Source: Escherichia coli (GTDB taxonomy: Bacteria > Pseudomonadota > Gammaproteobacteria > Enterobacterales > Enterobacteriaceae). Taken from it: a stretch of DNA of 64,000 nucleotides. The notes below the pieces were generated by a model. That model did no database searches, was not told the DNA's origin, and saw only the letters and a list, made by a program, of their open reading frames with translations. Below are positions 32,173 through 41,200 of the stretch, in pieces. Within the stretch, counting starts at the first letter, position 1. Each line of letters starts with the position of its first letter. The stretch spans positions 1 through 64,000 of the forward strand of contig NZ_JAATUR010000015.1 of NCBI RefSeq assembly GCF_011881725.1, written 5' to 3'. Made by a program: the position numbers and the translations under genes.

Positions 32173-33105
32173 ATGTGGTCAGAATATTCGCTCGAAGTCG
32201 TTGATGCGGTAGCGCGTAATGGCAGTTTTAGCGCCGCAGCTCAGGAGTTGCATCGCGTTCCCTCAGCGGTCAGCTATACCGTGCGTCAACTGGAAGAGTG
32301 GCTGGCAGTGCCGCTTTTTGAGCGGCGACATCGTGATGTGGAACTGACAGCTGCCGGGGTGTGGTTTCTTAAAGAAGGGCGGTCTGTTGTCAAAAAAATG
32401 CAGATCACTCGCCAGCAATGTCAGCAGATTGCGAACGGCTGGCGCGGTCAGTTAGCCATCGCAGTAGATAATATTGTCAGGCCAGAACGCACACGACAGA
32501 TGATCGTTGATTTCTATCGCCATTTTGATGATGTCGAACTTCTGGTATTTCAGGAAGTGTTCAACGGTGTCTGGGATGCGCTTTCCGATGGGCGCGTGGA
32601 ACTGGCGATTGGCGCGACACGCGCGATTCCGGTCGGGGGCCGTTACGCCTTCCGGGATATGGGAATGTTGAGCTGGAGTTGCGTTGTTGCCAGTCATCAT
32701 CCGCTTGCATCGATGAATGGGCCGTTCAGCGACGATACGTTGCGCAATTGGCCATCTCTGGTGCGCGAAGACACCTCTCGTACGCTACCCAAACGTATTA
32801 CCTGGTTGCTCGATAACCAAAAAAGGCTGGTGGTGCCAGACTGGGAATCATCGGCAACGTGTATCTCGGCTGGATTATGCATTGGTATGGTGCCGACGCA
32901 TTTCGCTAAACCCTGGCTTAACGAGGGCAAGTGGGTCGCATTAGAACTGGAAAATCCATTCCCTGATTCGGCATGTTGTCTGACCTGGCAGCAGAACGAT
33001 ATGTCGCCAGCGTTAACCTGGCTCCTGGAGTATCTTGGCGATAGTGAGACGCTGAATAAGGAGTGGTTGCGGGAGCCTGAAGAGACTCCCGCAATGAATG
33101 ATTAA
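32173..33105 (+). CDS. punR: PunR, LysR-type regulator of purine nucleoside uptake
   Basis: A 310-residue LTTR (formerly YdhB) with an N-terminal winged HTH ([34 protein letters not shown], about 8-41) and a LysR substrate domain. Activates the divergent punC in response to purine nucleosides in E. coli. The 3' end overlaps the convergent purR stop by 4 bp. Confidence 0.94.
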   Translation: MWSEYSLEVVDAVARNGSFSAAAQELHRVPSAVSYTVRQLEEWLAVPLFERRHRDVELTAAGVWFLKEGRSVVKKMQITRQQCQQIANGWRGQLAIAVDNIVRPERTRQMIVDFYRHFDDVELLVFQEVFNGVWDALSDGRVELAIGATRAIPVGGRYAFRDMGMLSWSCVVASHHPLASMNGPFSDDTLRNWPSLVREDTSRTLPKRITWLLDNQKRLVVPDWESSATCISAGLCIGMVPTHFAKPWLNEGKWVALELENPFPDSACCLTWQQNDMSPALTWLLEYLGDSETLNKEWLREPEETPAMND

Positions 33106-34127
33106 CGACGATAGTCGCGGAACGGGCCGTCAGCCACGGAGCGGCGTTCAATCAAACGCGGATGAACTTCAATTGACTGCGGTTCTTCGCGTTTGTTGAC
33201 TATACGATCCAACAGCATGTTGAATGCCGTTTCACCCAGTGAATCTTTTGGTTGATGGATAGTGGTCAACGCCGGGGTAAAATAGCGGGCGTTACGCACA
33301 TTATCATACCCGATCAGCGAAACATCTTGCGGTACGCGCAGGCCCATTTCGTCAGCAGCACAAAGTGCGCCCATTGCCATAATATCGCCGCCACAGAAAA
33401 CAGCAGTAGGGCGATGCGGTTGCGACAGAATTTGCTGCATAGCGCGATAACCGGATTCAGGTTCAAAATCACCCTGCACAATCCAGTTTTCCGGCACCTT
33501 GATCATCGCTTCTTCCATCGCCTTCATAAACCCTGCCAGACGACCCGCACCGGTATTACGCTCCAGAGGACCTGGGATGACGCCAATTTCGCGATGACCG
33601 CGTTCAATCAGATAACGTCCGGCCATGTAGCCGCCTTCAAAAGCGTTATCGATGACCGCATCGGTAAAGTCTGCTTTTGCTTCGCCCCAGTCCATCACCA
33701 CCATTGGGATATGGCGATACTCTTCCAGCATTGCCAGTAACGGCTCTGGGTACTCAGAACACATAACCAGCAGGCCATCAACGCGTTTTTGCGCCATCAT
33801 CGACAGATAAGCGCGCTGTTTCTCAAGATTGTTCCACGCATTGCCCAGAATCAGTGTGTAACCTTTCTGGAAGCAATTTTTTTCAACCGCTTCAATGATC
33901 TCGGCAAAATAGGCCGCTTCGCTGCTGGTCGCCAGCAAACCAATAGACTTGGTGTGGTTAACCTTCAGGCTACGCGCCACCGCGCTAGGGGAGTAGTGTA
34001 ATTCTTTAATCGCTGCCCACACGGCGTTGCGCGTTTCTTCAGCGACGAAACGTGTTTTGTTGATCACGTGTGATACAGTTGTAGTGGAAACGTTTGCTCG
34101 TTTCGCTACATCTTTTATTGTTGCCAT
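33102..34127 (-). CDS. purR: PurR, purine repressor
   Basis: A 341-residue LacI-family repressor that binds DNA with hypoxanthine or guanine as corepressor and controls purine biosynthesis. The N-terminal [24 protein letters not shown] and hinge [13 protein letters not shown] (with the minor-groove Leu) are intact, followed by the periplasmic-binding-like domain ([19 protein letters not shown]). It is autoregulated: two PurR boxes lie at 34172-34187 and 34084-34099, the second within the coding sequence. Confidence 0.97.
   Translation of the reverse strand: MATIKDVAKRANVSTTTVSHVINKTRFVAEETRNAVWAAIKELHYSPSAVARSLKVNHTKSIGLLATSSEAAYFAEIIEAVEKNCFQKGYTLILGNAWNNLEKQRAYLSMMAQKRVDGLLVMCSEYPEPLLAMLEEYRHIPMVVMDWGEAKADFTDAVIDNAFEGGYMAGRYLIERGHREIGVIPGPLERNTGAGRLAGFMKAMEEAMIKVPENWIVQGDFEPESGYRAMQQILSQPHRPTAVFCGGDIMAMGALCAADEMGLRVPQDVSLIGYDNVRNARYFTPALTTIHQPKDSLGETAFNMLLDRIVNKREEPQSIEVHPRLIERRSVADGPFRDYRR
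34084..34099. promoter_or_regulatory. PurR operator O2 (inside purR)
   Basis: GTGGAAACGTTTGCTC (minus: GAGCAAACGTTTCCAC) matches the PurR operator and lies within the first codons of purR, 88 bp from O1, the spacing reported for the two autoregulatory operators. Confidence 0.85.
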
Positions 34128-34171
34128 TCCATTTCACTCCAGACCCTAACTTCAGCTCCTGCAAAATCGCA

Positions 34172-34187
34172 AGGTAAACGTTTGCCT
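34172..34187. promoter_or_regulatory. PurR operator O1 (purR leader)
   Basis: AGGTAAACGTTTGCCT, a near-perfect palindromic PurR box, 45 bp upstream of the purR ATG. Downstream of the promoter, so repression is by roadblock as described for purR. Confidence 0.9.
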
Positions 34188-34425
34188 TTACACACCTTAC
34201 GCGCAACAAAAGTGTTGCGGTACGCCGGAAAAACCACACGGAGCGTCAGGAAGGGGTCAATGGCCAGTACGCAAATAGTGTAAGCGTGGAATTTTGGCCG
34301 ATCTTGATGAAAAGGGGAAGTGGTAAAAACACTTATCATTATAAATGACGGGAGATTTTTTCATCACAGTGTGTAAAAATGCGTAATATTACTTTTTGTG
34401 TGGTAATAAAAAAGGAGAAAACTTG

Positions 34426-34515
34426 ATGAGTACCGACCTTAAATTTTCACTGGTAACAACTATTATCGTCCTCGGTTTGATCGTGGCCGTGGGTTTGACC
34501 GCCGCACTGCATTGA
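34426..34515 (+). CDS. ynhF: YnhF, 29-residue single-pass membrane protein
   Basis: ATG AGT ACC ... CAT TGA encodes MSTDLKFSLVTTIIVLGLIV followed by AVGLTAALH: one membrane helix (about 8-27) with a short polar N-terminus. AAAAAGGAGAAAA is placed correctly upstream. Reported in E. coli as a stress-related small membrane protein that keeps its formyl-Met; partner unknown. Followed 9 bp later by a strong terminator, so it is a free-standing gene. Confidence 0.93.
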   Translation: MSTDLKFSLVTTIIVLGLIVAVGLTAALH

Positions 34516-34524
34516 TTTCCCCCT

Positions 34525-34563
34525 CGAGGGAGCGCGTTCTCCCTCGCATTTCCTTCCTTTTTG
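34525..34563 (+). terminator. ynhF terminator
   Basis: CGAGGGAG-CGCGTT-CTCCCTCG, a perfect 8-bp stem, then CATTTCCTTCCTTTTT. Confidence 0.85.
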
Positions 34564-34681
34564 TTAGCAAAATAGCAAAAGTGTTTTCTCTTTTTGTTAT
34601 TTCTATTTTTTTGTGATTGCTGTCATGCTTTCGCCACTTTAATGAATATCGCGTGGTAGCGCGAAGAAGTGGAGACGAGGC

Positions 34682-35851
34682 ATGAAAATTAACTATCCGT
34701 TACTGGCGCTGGCGATTGGCGCGTTTGGTATTGGGACAACGGAATTCTCACCTATGGGCTTGTTGCCGGTCATTGCGCGAGGTGTGGATGTCTCGATTCC
34801 AGCAGCCGGAATGTTAATCAGCGCCTATGCCGTTGGCGTAATGGTTGGTGCGCCGCTGATGACATTACTGCTCTCTCATCGTGCCCGACGCAGTGCGCTT
34901 ATTTTCCTGATGGCCATTTTTACTCTTGGCAATGTGCTTTCTGCCATCTCGCCGGATTATATGACCCTGATGCTTTCACGAATTTTGACGAGTCTGAATC
35001 ACGGGGCATTTTTTGGTTTGGGTTCAGTCGTAGCCGCAAGCGTCGTGCCAAAACATAAACAGGCCAGCGCTGTCGCCACTATGTTTATGGGATTAACTCT
35101 GGCAAATATTGGTGGTGTACCTGCGGCAACCTGGCTGGGTGAAACTATTGGCTGGCGGATGTCGTTTCTGGCAACGGCGGGGCTGGGCGTGATTTCAATG
35201 GTTAGCCTGTTCTTCTCATTACCGAAAGGCGGTGCAGGATCGCGACCGGAAGTGAAAAAAGAGCTGGCGGTCCTCTTGCGTCCGCAGGTGCTTTCGGCAT
35301 TGCTGACGACAGTGCTGGGGGCAGGGGCAATGTTCACGCTCTATACCTATATTTCTCCGGTGCTGCAAAGCATCACCCACGCGACGCCGGTATTCGTAAC
35401 GGCAATGCTGGTTCTGATTGGCGTCGGGTTTTCGATCGGTAACTACTTCGGCGGTAAACTGGCGGACCGTTCGGTTAATGGCACACTGAAAGGTTTTTTA
35501 TTACTGCTGATGGTGATTATGCTGGCGATCCCGTTCCTGGCCCGTAATGAGTTTGGTGCGGCTATCAGTATGGTGGTGTGGGGCGCAGCAACCTTTGCGG
35601 TCGTACCACCGCTACAGATGCGGGTAATGAGAGTCGCCAGCGAAGCGCCGGGGCTGTCTTCATCGGTGAATATCGGTGCCTTTAACCTTGGCAATGCGCT
35701 GGGTGCTGCAGCCGGTGGCGCTGTGATTTCAGGTGGTCTGGGGTACAGTTCTGTGCCGGTGATGGGGGCGATTGTCGCAGGACTGGCATTGTTGTTGGTG
35801 TTTATGTCAGCCAGAAAACAACCTGAAGCAGTTTGCGTTGCCAACAGCTAA
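34682..35851 (+). CDS. ydhP: YdhP, MFS transporter (DHA1 arabinose-efflux-like)
   Basis: 389 residues, 12 predicted membrane segments, MFS family DHA1. The opening LLALAIGAFGIGTTEFSPMGLLPVI is characteristic of the AraJ/YdhP/YdeA group of sugar and drug exporters. The substrate is undefined. Start supported by GGAGACGAGGC. A strong hairpin (35861-35886) follows 9 bp after the stop. Confidence 0.92.
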   Translation: MKINYPLLALAIGAFGIGTTEFSPMGLLPVIARGVDVSIPAAGMLISAYAVGVMVGAPLMTLLLSHRARRSALIFLMAIFTLGNVLSAISPDYMTLMLSRILTSLNHGAFFGLGSVVAASVVPKHKQASAVATMFMGLTLANIGGVPAATWLGETIGWRMSFLATAGLGVISMVSLFFSLPKGGAGSRPEVKKELAVLLRPQVLSALLTTVLGAGAMFTLYTYISPVLQSITHATPVFVTAMLVLIGVGFSIGNYFGGKLADRSVNGTLKGFLLLLMVIMLAIPFLARNEFGAAISMVVWGAATFAVVPPLQMRVMRVASEAPGLSSSVNIGAFNLGNALGAAAGGAVISGGLGYSSVPVMGAIVAGLALLLVFMSARKQPEAVCVANS

Positions 35852-35860
35852 TAAAACAAA

Positions 35861-35886
35861 AACGCAGAAGGCATCCCTTCTGCGTT
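35861..35886 (+). terminator. ydhP terminator
   Basis: AACGCAGAAGG-CATC-CCTTCTGCGTT, an 11-bp stem preceded by an A-run. The following T-run is short (ACAGTTTG), but the stem is strong. Confidence 0.7.
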
Positions 35887-35970
35887 ACAGTTTGCTGACA
35901 AAATATAACTTATCTTACTGGATGCGTTGTTAACGCCTTAGCTGGCCCACATAGAGTACCGAACGCGTAA

Positions 35971-35994
35971 GCCTGATAAGCGCAACACATCAGG
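35971..35994. repeat. Degenerate REP-like element
   Basis: GCCTGATAAGCGCAACACATCAGG resembles one arm pair of an E. coli REP/PU sequence (CCTGAT...ATCAGG) between the convergent ydhP and sodB, with GCGTAA just before it. Single, imperfect copy. Confidence 0.6.
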
Positions 35995-36018
35995 TAATGT
36001 TGCATTTGCCATCAGTTA

Positions 36019-36600
36019 TTATGCGGCGAAATTTTTTGCTACGAAATCCCAGTTCACCAGCGCCCAGAAGTGCTCCAGGTAGCCAGGACGCGCATTGCGA
36101 TAGTCGATGTAATAAGCGTGTTCCCAGACATCAACGGTCAGCAACGGAGTCGCATCGGTGGTCAGCGGAGTACCTGCGTTAGAGGTTGAAACGATAGCGA
36201 GTTTGCCATCGCTGTTTTTCACCAGCCAGGTCCAGCCAGAGCCAAAGTTTTTGATCGCAGCATCAGTAAACTGTGCTTTGAAATCGGCAAAGCTACCGAA
36301 AGATGCGACGATAGCTTCAGCAACTTCGCCAGTCGGTTCGCCACCGGCGTTCGGTGCCAGGCAGTTCCAGTAGAAAGTGTGGTTCCAGACCTGAGCTGCG
36401 TTGTTGAATACGCCACCTTCAGAGCTGCGAATAATCTCTTCCAGTGATTTACCTTCAAACTCGGTGCCTTTAATCAGGTTGTTCAGGTTTGTGACATAAG
36501 TTTGATGATGTTTGCCATAGTGATACTCGATAGTTTCCGCAGAAATGTGCGGAACCAGAGCGTCTTTAGCATATGGTAGTGCAGGTAATTCGAATGACAT
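36019..36600 (-). CDS. sodB: SodB, iron superoxide dismutase
   Basis: 193 residues, cytosolic Fe-SOD converting superoxide to peroxide and oxygen. Metal ligands are His27 (IEYHYGKHH), His74 (QVWNHTFYW), Asp157 and His161 (VDVWEHAYY), and the Fe-type signature with Gln70 (AAQVWNH) is intact. Leader contains AAAGGAGAG, the RyhB pairing site, and a hairpin. Terminates near the REP-like sequence. Confidence 0.98.
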   Translation of the reverse strand: MSFELPALPYAKDALVPHISAETIEYHYGKHHQTYVTNLNNLIKGTEFEGKSLEEIIRSSEGGVFNNAAQVWNHTFYWNCLAPNAGGEPTGEVAEAIVASFGSFADFKAQFTDAAIKNFGSGWTWLVKNSDGKLAIVSTSNAGTPLTTDATPLLTVDVWEHAYYIDYRNARPGYLEHFWALVNWDFVAKNFAA

Positions 36601-36632
36601 TGCTACTCTCCTTTATTATTCATTGGTATACG

Positions 36633-36650
36633 CACAATAGCCTTATTGTG
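36633..36650 (-). promoter_or_regulatory. sodB leader hairpin
   Basis: CACAAT-AAGGCT-ATTGTG in the sodB 5' untranslated region, just upstream of the A/U-rich stretch and the AAAGGAG that RyhB pairs with. It corresponds to the Hfq/RyhB-responsive leader stem of E. coli sodB. Confidence 0.75.
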
Positions 36651-36696
36651 AGTGCGGATAGGGTAGCAAATTAAAAGGTGAGACAAAAGATGAACT

Positions 36697-36722
36697 TACC
36701 CTGTTGCCGTAACAACAGGGTA
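36697..36722 (-). terminator. mepH terminator candidate
   Basis: TACCCTGTTG/CAACAGGGTA, a 10-bp stem with a 6-nt loop just beyond the mepH stop. The minus-strand sequence after it (AGTTCATC) lacks a T-run, so it may rather act as an mRNA 3' stabiliser. Confidence 0.65.
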
Positions 36723-36727
36723 AAGTT

Positions 36728-37555
36728 TTAGCGAAGTGTTTTTGGGGTCATTACCCGACGAGCGCCGACATAGTGGCGCTGCCAGTAATCTTCGCTTAAC
36801 GACGTGATTTGAATTTCCTGACCCGTACGCGGTGACTGAATAAATTTGCCGTTGCCGACATACACACCGACATGATCGGCCGTACCGCGTCCCTGAGTAC
36901 GGAAGAAGACCAGATCGCCGTTTTTCAGTTCGCTGCGATCGATAGGTGCCGCATCGCGCAGGTGATACATTTCATTCGCGGTACGCGGGATGCGGATCTT
37001 AACCAAATCTTTATAGGCGTAATAAACCAGTCCACTGCAATCAAAACCGGTACGTGGTGAGCTGCCGCCCCAACGATATGGCTTACCAATTTGCTGCATC
37101 AGTTTATTCATTGCCACTTTCGTGGCTTTTTGCACCTTCGCTTTGTGTGCGTCGGCAATGGTTCCTGACGCGGCATTTTTGACTTTTACACAACGTGACT
37201 TATAGCCCTTACGTTTGGTGCACTTTTCCGTAAAGCTGACAGACGCCGTTTTAGTGACAACATTTTTGCTGCGAGTTTTAGCGTTTTTAGAAGCGGTAAT
37301 GGAGGATTTTTTAACGGGAGAAGCAGTTTTACTTTTGGTCGTACTTTTACTGGCGGCTTTTTTGGCGGTTTTCTGACTGGCTTTATTGTTTTTTTTGGTG
37401 GTGGTGGTGCTTTTCTTTTTATCTGCTTTTTTGGTGATATGAGTGGTAGCAGAATTCTCCCTGGCTTGCTTGGAAGCATAGGCCATAGGCATTAAAGGCA
37501 GGGTGGTAAAAAGTAAAGCACAGAGCGTGATCGAAATACGGTTTATCCGCGCCAC
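36728..37555 (-). CDS. mepH: MepH, NlpC/P60 peptidoglycan DD-endopeptidase
   Basis: 275 residues (formerly YdhO). A signal peptide (to about MAYASKQ, residue 29) leads into a very Lys/Ser/Thr-rich linker (about 35-105: runs of K, T and S) and a C-terminal NlpC/P60 domain with catalytic Cys in FDCSGLVYYAY (about 172), His in GTADHVGVYVG and a polar third residue downstream. Cleaves D-Ala-mDAP cross-links during wall growth. The linker is a few residues longer than I recall for the K-12 protein (271), consistent with slippage in a repetitive segment. Confidence 0.94.
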   Translation of the reverse strand: MARINRISITLCALLFTTLPLMPMAYASKQARENSATTHITKKADKKKSTTTTKKNNKASQKTAKKAASKSTTKSKTASPVKKSSITASKNAKTRSKNVVTKTASVSFTEKCTKRKGYKSRCVKVKNAASGTIADAHKAKVQKATKVAMNKLMQQIGKPYRWGGSSPRTGFDCSGLVYYAYKDLVKIRIPRTANEMYHLRDAAPIDRSELKNGDLVFFRTQGRGTADHVGVYVGNGKFIQSPRTGQEIQITSLSEDYWQRHYVGARRVMTPKTLR

Positions 37556-37890
37556 TGAGCGTCCCTCTGTTAAGGCAGGTCTATCATGCCTGCGTCTGAT
37601 TTACAAAACTTGATAATTCTAATGCATAGAAGAAGAGAAAGTTAATAGCTTTAATTGTTAAAAAATACGTTTCGTCGCTGAGCGCAAAAAAAAAGCCGTA
37701 GTGAAAGCTAAAAATGGTCACAAATACGCCAGATTGCAGCATGGCAGAGTAGAAACGAATATTTGAAATGCAACTAATAGAGCAAAGGGATAAAATAGCA
37801 AAAGCGTGATGAAAATGTTATTTTCCGATGCCGCACTGACCCGCTACAATGTCAGATTACTGCCGTAAAGAAGTTTGAGGAAGCAAGACA
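37556..37890. other. mepH-grxD divergent region
   Basis: 335 bp. A probable grxD promoter: TTTCCG (37822-37827), 17 bp, TACAAT (37845-37850). The remainder is AT-rich with an A9 tract near 37685-37693; no ORF or recognised operator. Confidence 0.5.
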
Positions 37891-38238
37891 ATGAGCACCA
37901 CTATCGAAAAAATCCAACGCCAGATTGCTGAAAACCCGATCCTGCTGTACATGAAAGGTTCACCGAAACTGCCGAGCTGCGGTTTCTCTGCCCAGGCAGT
38001 CCAGGCGCTTGCCGCATGTGGCGAACGTTTTGCCTATGTTGATATCCTGCAGAATCCGGACATTCGTGCAGAACTGCCTAAATATGCTAACTGGCCGACA
38101 TTCCCACAACTGTGGGTTGACGGCGAACTGGTAGGCGGATGCGATATCGTTATCGAAATGTATCAGCGTGGCGAACTGCAGCAGCTGATCAAAGAAACAG
38201 CTGCTAAATACAAGTCTGAAGAGCCGGACGCTGAATAA
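37891..38238 (+). CDS. grxD: GrxD, monothiol glutaredoxin 4
   Basis: 115 residues, CGFS-type monothiol glutaredoxin: SCGFS with Cys30, then WPTFPQLWVDGELVGGCDIV, which provides the glutathione-binding TFPQ and GGCD motifs. Binds [2Fe-2S] clusters with glutathione and works with BolA-family proteins in Fe-S handling. Charged C-terminal tail. Preceded by GAGGAAGC. Confidence 0.97.
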   Translation: MSTTIEKIQRQIAENPILLYMKGSPKLPSCGFSAQAVQALAACGERFAYVDILQNPDIRAELPKYANWPTFPQLWVDGELVGGCDIVIEMYQRGELQQLIKETAAKYKSEEPDAE

Positions 38239-38251
38239 TCCGTCCCGCAAT

Positions 38252-38289
38252 ACTGACGGATGCGAACAGGCATCCGTCAGTGCTTTTTA
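38252..38289 (+). terminator. grxD terminator (convergent with lhr)
   Basis: ACTGACGGATGC-GAACAG-GCATCCGTCAGT, perfect 12-bp stem, followed by GCTTTTT. Overlaps the lhr 3' end by 3 bp, so lhr may also end here. Confidence 0.92.
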
Positions 38290-41200
38290 TCCCCAATCCA
38301 GCCCTTGTGGCGAACTTGAAAATCCCGCCTCACGTAGCAGCGTAAACATCGGCGTTTGCCGGACCGGTTGGTCATTCACTTCTGTCAGTGTAAAGCGCAA
38401 CCGTAGTTCGCGACGCAACGCGGTGGTTAGCGCCTGGAAAACCTCCGGTGGAAGTAATTCACCTTTTTCCTGCCAGACCAGCATTTTTTTACCGCCTTGT
38501 GCCAGGTAGAGCAGCAGTTTCCCGCCAGAAATGACCACCAGCGCGCCGGCCCGACGCGTTGGAACTAACGTTGCCGGGTGCGCAGGCCAGGGCAGAAGAT
38601 TCCCCCAAACATTCGCCGGATCATTGGCAGAGAGCGCTACCGGCGTATAGTGCCGCGTCTGCAAGGCTTGAGTTGCCAGATCGCGTAATCGGTCAATAGT
38701 CAGGCTATCAGCAAATTGAGCGCCGCCCAGACCTTCAACAAAACGACCACGCATAATTCGCCCGGAGTCTTCCATACTGCGACAAAGCGTTTGCATCGAG
38801 GGAAATCCGCCTGGGATATTTTCGGCGATAACCGCCTGACGACTGATGATGCCGTAGCGATCGAGCATATTTTCCGCCAGCGCCAGCATCCTTTCGGTAT
38901 CATTCAGTTGCGCCACCTGCAATAACGACCAGCGTCCAGCCAACTTCGGCGTGTTGTAAGATACCAGCGGTGAGGCAGGGGGCACATAGACAGGACGTCC
39001 ACGACGAGCCCGGCTGCTACGGCGAGTTGAGGGGCGTGCGCTGGTACTGCTGCGGATGAGGGCGCGTAACGGTGCCCAAATATCGCTGGTGATAACGCCT
39101 TGCCAGACCAGCTCCCATAACGCCTCTTGCAGGGCCGAAGGATCTACCGGTAGGCCGATTTTCTCGCGTATCCGTTGGCTGATTTGTTGCACAAACCAGG
39201 CACCTCCATCAGCCAGAACCGCGATTATCGCTTGCTGGATCGCTGAACGTTTCGCCTGATCCTGTTCTGCAGGAGTGAACGATTCTGCGGCATATTCCTG
39301 TAAATGCAGTGCCACCAGACCGTCATCATCACCCAGCTTTTTTTGCCCCGACCAGATAACCGCGCCGGTTGCCAGCAATTCATCGAGCATTTCTGGCGAG
39401 TAGTCGCGTACGCGGGCGGGCAGGATCTGGCTCTCCCAGAGCGAGGCGGGTAAACCGATACCGGCAAGCTGTTCGATCACCCGCATGACGCCATCCACGC
39501 CTTCATAAACGCCTTGCGATGTTGAGGCAAAGAGCGCCGGGCTACCATCGGTGGCGGGTAGCACGCCCTGACGTTCCAGCAGCAATCGCGCATAGATCTG
39601 AGCCCCAACTGGGCGCGTGGCTTCTCTGGCGGCTTGCAGCGAGCGCAAACGCAGACGACGAAAAACTTCATCGCTTACCCAGATATCTTGTTGCAGACTC
39701 ATCACCAGCCCCTGTTCGCGCAATTGATGAAGTTGCTCTTCAACAACGGCAATACCGAGGCCAAACTCACTGGCCAGTTGTTCAGCGGTGACCAGGGCAT
39801 GAAACCGGAGATAGCGTAGAAAGAGATCGCGAAGTGGATAATTAACACGGTTCAAATAAATCTCTGGTAGCGACGCTGGTAGTTTTACGCCGAGAGCATC
39901 GCGCAGACTGGCGGCATCATCCATGCAGGCCAGACACTCGTTGCCTGCAACAATTACAGGGAAGATTCTTTTTGTAGCGAGAAGATTTTCCCGATACGTT
40001 TCAATCTCTTCACTGCTGCCTGTATGTCGTTGTTTCAGGTCATCAACGGTCATTGGCCCCAGTTCGCGCAACAGGTCGAAAAGACCTTCTTCACCTTTCG
40101 CTTTTCTGCCAGGGGCCAGCCGTTGTAGCTCTTCTTCCACCTGACGAATGACCTGCGGGTCGAGTAACTCACCCGGTTCGACCTGACCGAGTAGATTGCG
40201 TAGCAGTTCGGTATCAAGCGACAGTACTGATGCCCGCCGTTCCGCCAGCGGGGCATTGCTCTGGTACAAAAACTCCGCCACATAACCGAACAATAAACTG
40301 GCGGCAAAAGGTGAGGGCGTCGCTGTGGTGACATCGGAGATTTGTATTTCGCCACTGTTCAGGCGACGCATCAAACGTTCAAGGGCGGGAAGATCATAAA
40401 CATCTTGCAGACATTCGCGCAGGGTTTCGAGAATGACAGGAAAATCCGGATAACCCTGAGCAATTTCGAGCAATTGGCTGGCGCGCAGCCGCTGTTGCCA
40501 GAGCGGGGTGCGATGGCCCGGCGTGCGGCCCGGCATTAATAATGCCCGTGCGGCACATTCGCGAAACCGGGCGGCGAATAGTGCCGAGCTGCCCACCGCT
40601 TCGCGGACGATTTGCAGCAACTTTTCTGGTTCAAATAAAAAAATCGCGGCGTCAGGCAATTTGCCCTCGGTGTCAGGTATGCGCGCAACAATGCCGTCAT
40701 CACTGGCGACCACAGAAGCGTCGGCGCCCCATAATGTATGTATCCGCCCGGCAATTGCCAGCGCCCACGGTTCATGCACTCGTCGCCCATAGGGGGAATG
40801 TAAAATAATACGCCAGTCGCCAATTTCATCACGACAGCGTTCGAGTACCAGGTGACGGCTACCCGGAACAACACCCGTCGCATTGCGCTGTTCGTCGATA
40901 AGTCCCTGAATATTAGCGAGCGTATTTTCGTTTGCCAGCCACGACGGGATACTCCCGGAAAAGAAAGTGCCATCCGCCAGCAGGTGGAGAAAATCGCCGA
41001 TCATCTCGCCCAATTCAGCCGGACGTCCGTTACCTTCACCGCGCCAGAAGGGAAGCCGGGCAGAGCGACCGGGTGCAGGTATCACAATGACCTGATCGCG
41101 GGTGATTTGCTGGATCCGCCATGAGGTAGCTCCGAGGGTGATAATGTCGTTCACTCGCGATTCATACACCATCTCTTCATCCAGTTCGCCCACTCGCCGC

